A DNA stretch of 6,786 bases, taken from contig QIHH01000161.1 of the NCBI GenBank assembly GCA_003230195.1, forward strand, positions 1-6,786, read 5' to 3'. The translations under genes and the position numbers were made by a program. The notes under the pieces are model-generated. The model saw only the letters and a list, made by a program, of their open reading frames with translations, ran no database searches and was not told the DNA's origin. Origin of the DNA: Gammaproteobacteria bacterium. Its GTDB lineage: Bacteria; Pseudomonadota; Gammaproteobacteria; SZUA-140. Shown here piece after piece: positions 6,257 through 6,786 of the stretch; position 1 is the stretch's first letter; every line of letters begins with the position of its first letter.

Positions 6257-6276
6257 CTATCTATCAAAAAACAGTT
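6257..6276. promoter_or_regulatory. Degenerate LexA-like site upstream of recA
   Basis: Compared with the gammaproteobacterial LexA consensus (CTGT-N8-ACAG core), this site has one perfect half (ACAG at 6271-6274) and a poor second half (ATCT at 6259-6262). On the minus strand the good half lies between GTGACG (6282-6287) and GATAGA (6260-6265), which could be weak -35 and -10 elements with a 16-base spacer. That would resemble the E. coli layout, where LexA covers the recA promoter. The match is weak and the call is inference. Confidence 0.28.
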
Positions 6277-6288
6277 AAATTCGTCACC

Positions 6289-6318
6289 TCACTGATCTTC
6301 CAGCCAAGCCATCAGTGA
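6289..6318 (-). promoter_or_regulatory. Hairpin in the recA upstream region
   Basis: TCACTGAT and ATCAGTGA form a perfect 8-bp inverted repeat with 14 bases between the arms. Within this, CTT and AAG can add three more pairs, with a two-base bulge and a 6-base loop. No T-run follows directly, so it is not a standard terminator. It lies between the extended -10 candidate (6331-6339) and recA, so it would be in the 5' leader of a transcript starting there; otherwise it may be a protein-binding palindrome. Confidence 0.45.
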
Positions 6319-6330
6319 ATATTGGGGCAA

Positions 6331-6339
6331 ATTATCACA
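6331..6339 (-). promoter_or_regulatory. Candidate extended -10 promoter for recA
   Basis: The minus strand reads TGTGATAAT: a TG one base before GATAAT, which matches 5 of 6 bases of the -10 consensus. No recognisable -35 lies 16-18 bases upstream, which an extended -10 can tolerate. A start here would give a recA leader of about 90 bases containing the 6289-6318 hairpin. Confidence 0.35.
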
Positions 6340-6448
6340 TAGATACCAGCACCATCCTAGCGCTCTTTTTAAGCCGTAAGTGACAGCATAAAAAATGGCA
6401 ATGCCGCACTGTTCTCAATCACTCATCTAGGGAGTTTGTGCCCATCTG

Positions 6449-6786
6449 CTAAATATCAACAACCAGCTTTGATTCACAAAGGCGCAATATTCCACTTAAC
6501 CCATAGGCAATTGCCTGCTCACGGATAGAATTACGATCTCCTTCAAAAACAATTAGTTCAGAAGAGCTTTCGATGCTATTTAGAGCCCATGAAAAACAGA
6601 CTGTACCAACAGGTTTTTCCACTGAACCACCACCCGGCCCTGCGATACCACTAATGGCTAACGATACCTCGGCTGCACTATGGGCCAACGCACCTTGCGC
6701 CATCGCCTCTGCCACTGCCAATGAAACCGCGCCATGAGAGGCAATCAAGCCAGCCTCAACGCCTAACATCTCCTGCTTAGATCGAT
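6449..6786 (-). CDS. pncC: PncC/CinA C-terminal domain, NMN amidohydrolase (5' end outside window)
   Basis: This frame runs from the window edge to a TAA at 6449-6451, giving 111 complete codons of the C-terminal part. The PncC/CinA family deamidates nicotinamide mononucleotide to nicotinic acid mononucleotide in NAD salvage. Clear family motifs are EMLGV, GAVS, the hallmark ISGIAGPGGGS, EKPVGTVCF and the FEGDRNSIREQAIAYG segment. The catalytic serine region (SCTGG in relatives) is upstream of the window. The frame is open through 6784, so the ATG at 6767-6769 is an internal methionine and not the start. Whether the full protein is the short PncC form (about 165 residues) or the long CinA with an N-terminal domain cannot be told here. 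Its position before recA is common in many bacteria. Confidence 0.92.
   Translation of the reverse strand, partial: RSKQEMLGVEAGLIASHGAVSLAVAEAMAQGALAHSAAEVSLAISGIAGPGGGSVEKPVGTVCFSWALNSIESSSELIVFEGDRNSIREQAIAYGLSGILRLCESKLVVDI

Noticed and set aside
1..6786. Mobile elements, CRISPR arrays, phage or defence genes
   Set aside because: I looked on both strands and found no transposase, integrase, repeat-spacer pattern or toxin-antitoxin pair. The genes are conserved core genes in a known order.
6781..6786. ATCGAT at the window edge
   Set aside because: A six-base restriction palindrome at a window boundary is not evidence of anything biological; pncC reads straight through it.

Overview
This window is a conserved housekeeping block of a gammaproteobacterium. 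Every recognisable gene is on the minus strand. In transcription order (right to left) they are: the end of pncC/cinA, recA, recX, alaS, lysC, csrA and a tRNA-Ser(GCU). In Escherichia coli the order is pncC-recA-recX-alaS-csrA-tRNA-Ser, without lysC. In Pseudomonas alaS-lysC-csrA (rsmA) are adjacent but recA lies elsewhere. This window combines both arrangements, which suggests a non-enteric gammaproteobacterium of moderate G+C (close to half by eye). The species cannot be named from the sequence alone.

Layout. 6449-6786 is the C-terminal part of a PncC/CinA-type NMN deamidase, cut by the window edge. 6233-6448 is the recA control region, with two weak promoter candidates, a poor LexA-like site and a hairpin. 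5183-6232 is recA. A 59-base gap with a 7-bp hairpin leads into recX (4695-5123). The recX start is not obvious: a GTG without a Shine-Dalgarno sequence. 4548-4694 is the alaS leader with a reasonable sigma-70 candidate. alaS (1923-4547) and lysC (676-1899) are 23 bases apart and almost certainly co-transcribed. 505-675 is the csrA leader, csrA is 319-504, a strong intrinsic terminator lies at 193-228, and the tRNA-Ser occupies 1-88.

Functionally the genes cover NMN recycling, homologous recombination and the SOS response with its RecX modulator, alanine tRNA charging, the first step of the aspartate amino-acid pathway, and global post-transcriptional control by CsrA. The proteins look intact and full length, apart from the edge-truncated pncC and the uncertain recX N-terminus.

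I see no undescribed multi-gene system. The points worth a second look are regulatory. A sequence just after the lysC stop is complementary to the csrA Shine-Dalgarno over 10 bp. lysC has a well-placed internal start that would give a separate regulatory subunit. The recA operator is unusual and its leader has a hairpin. The recA-recX junction carries a structure and no good recX start site.
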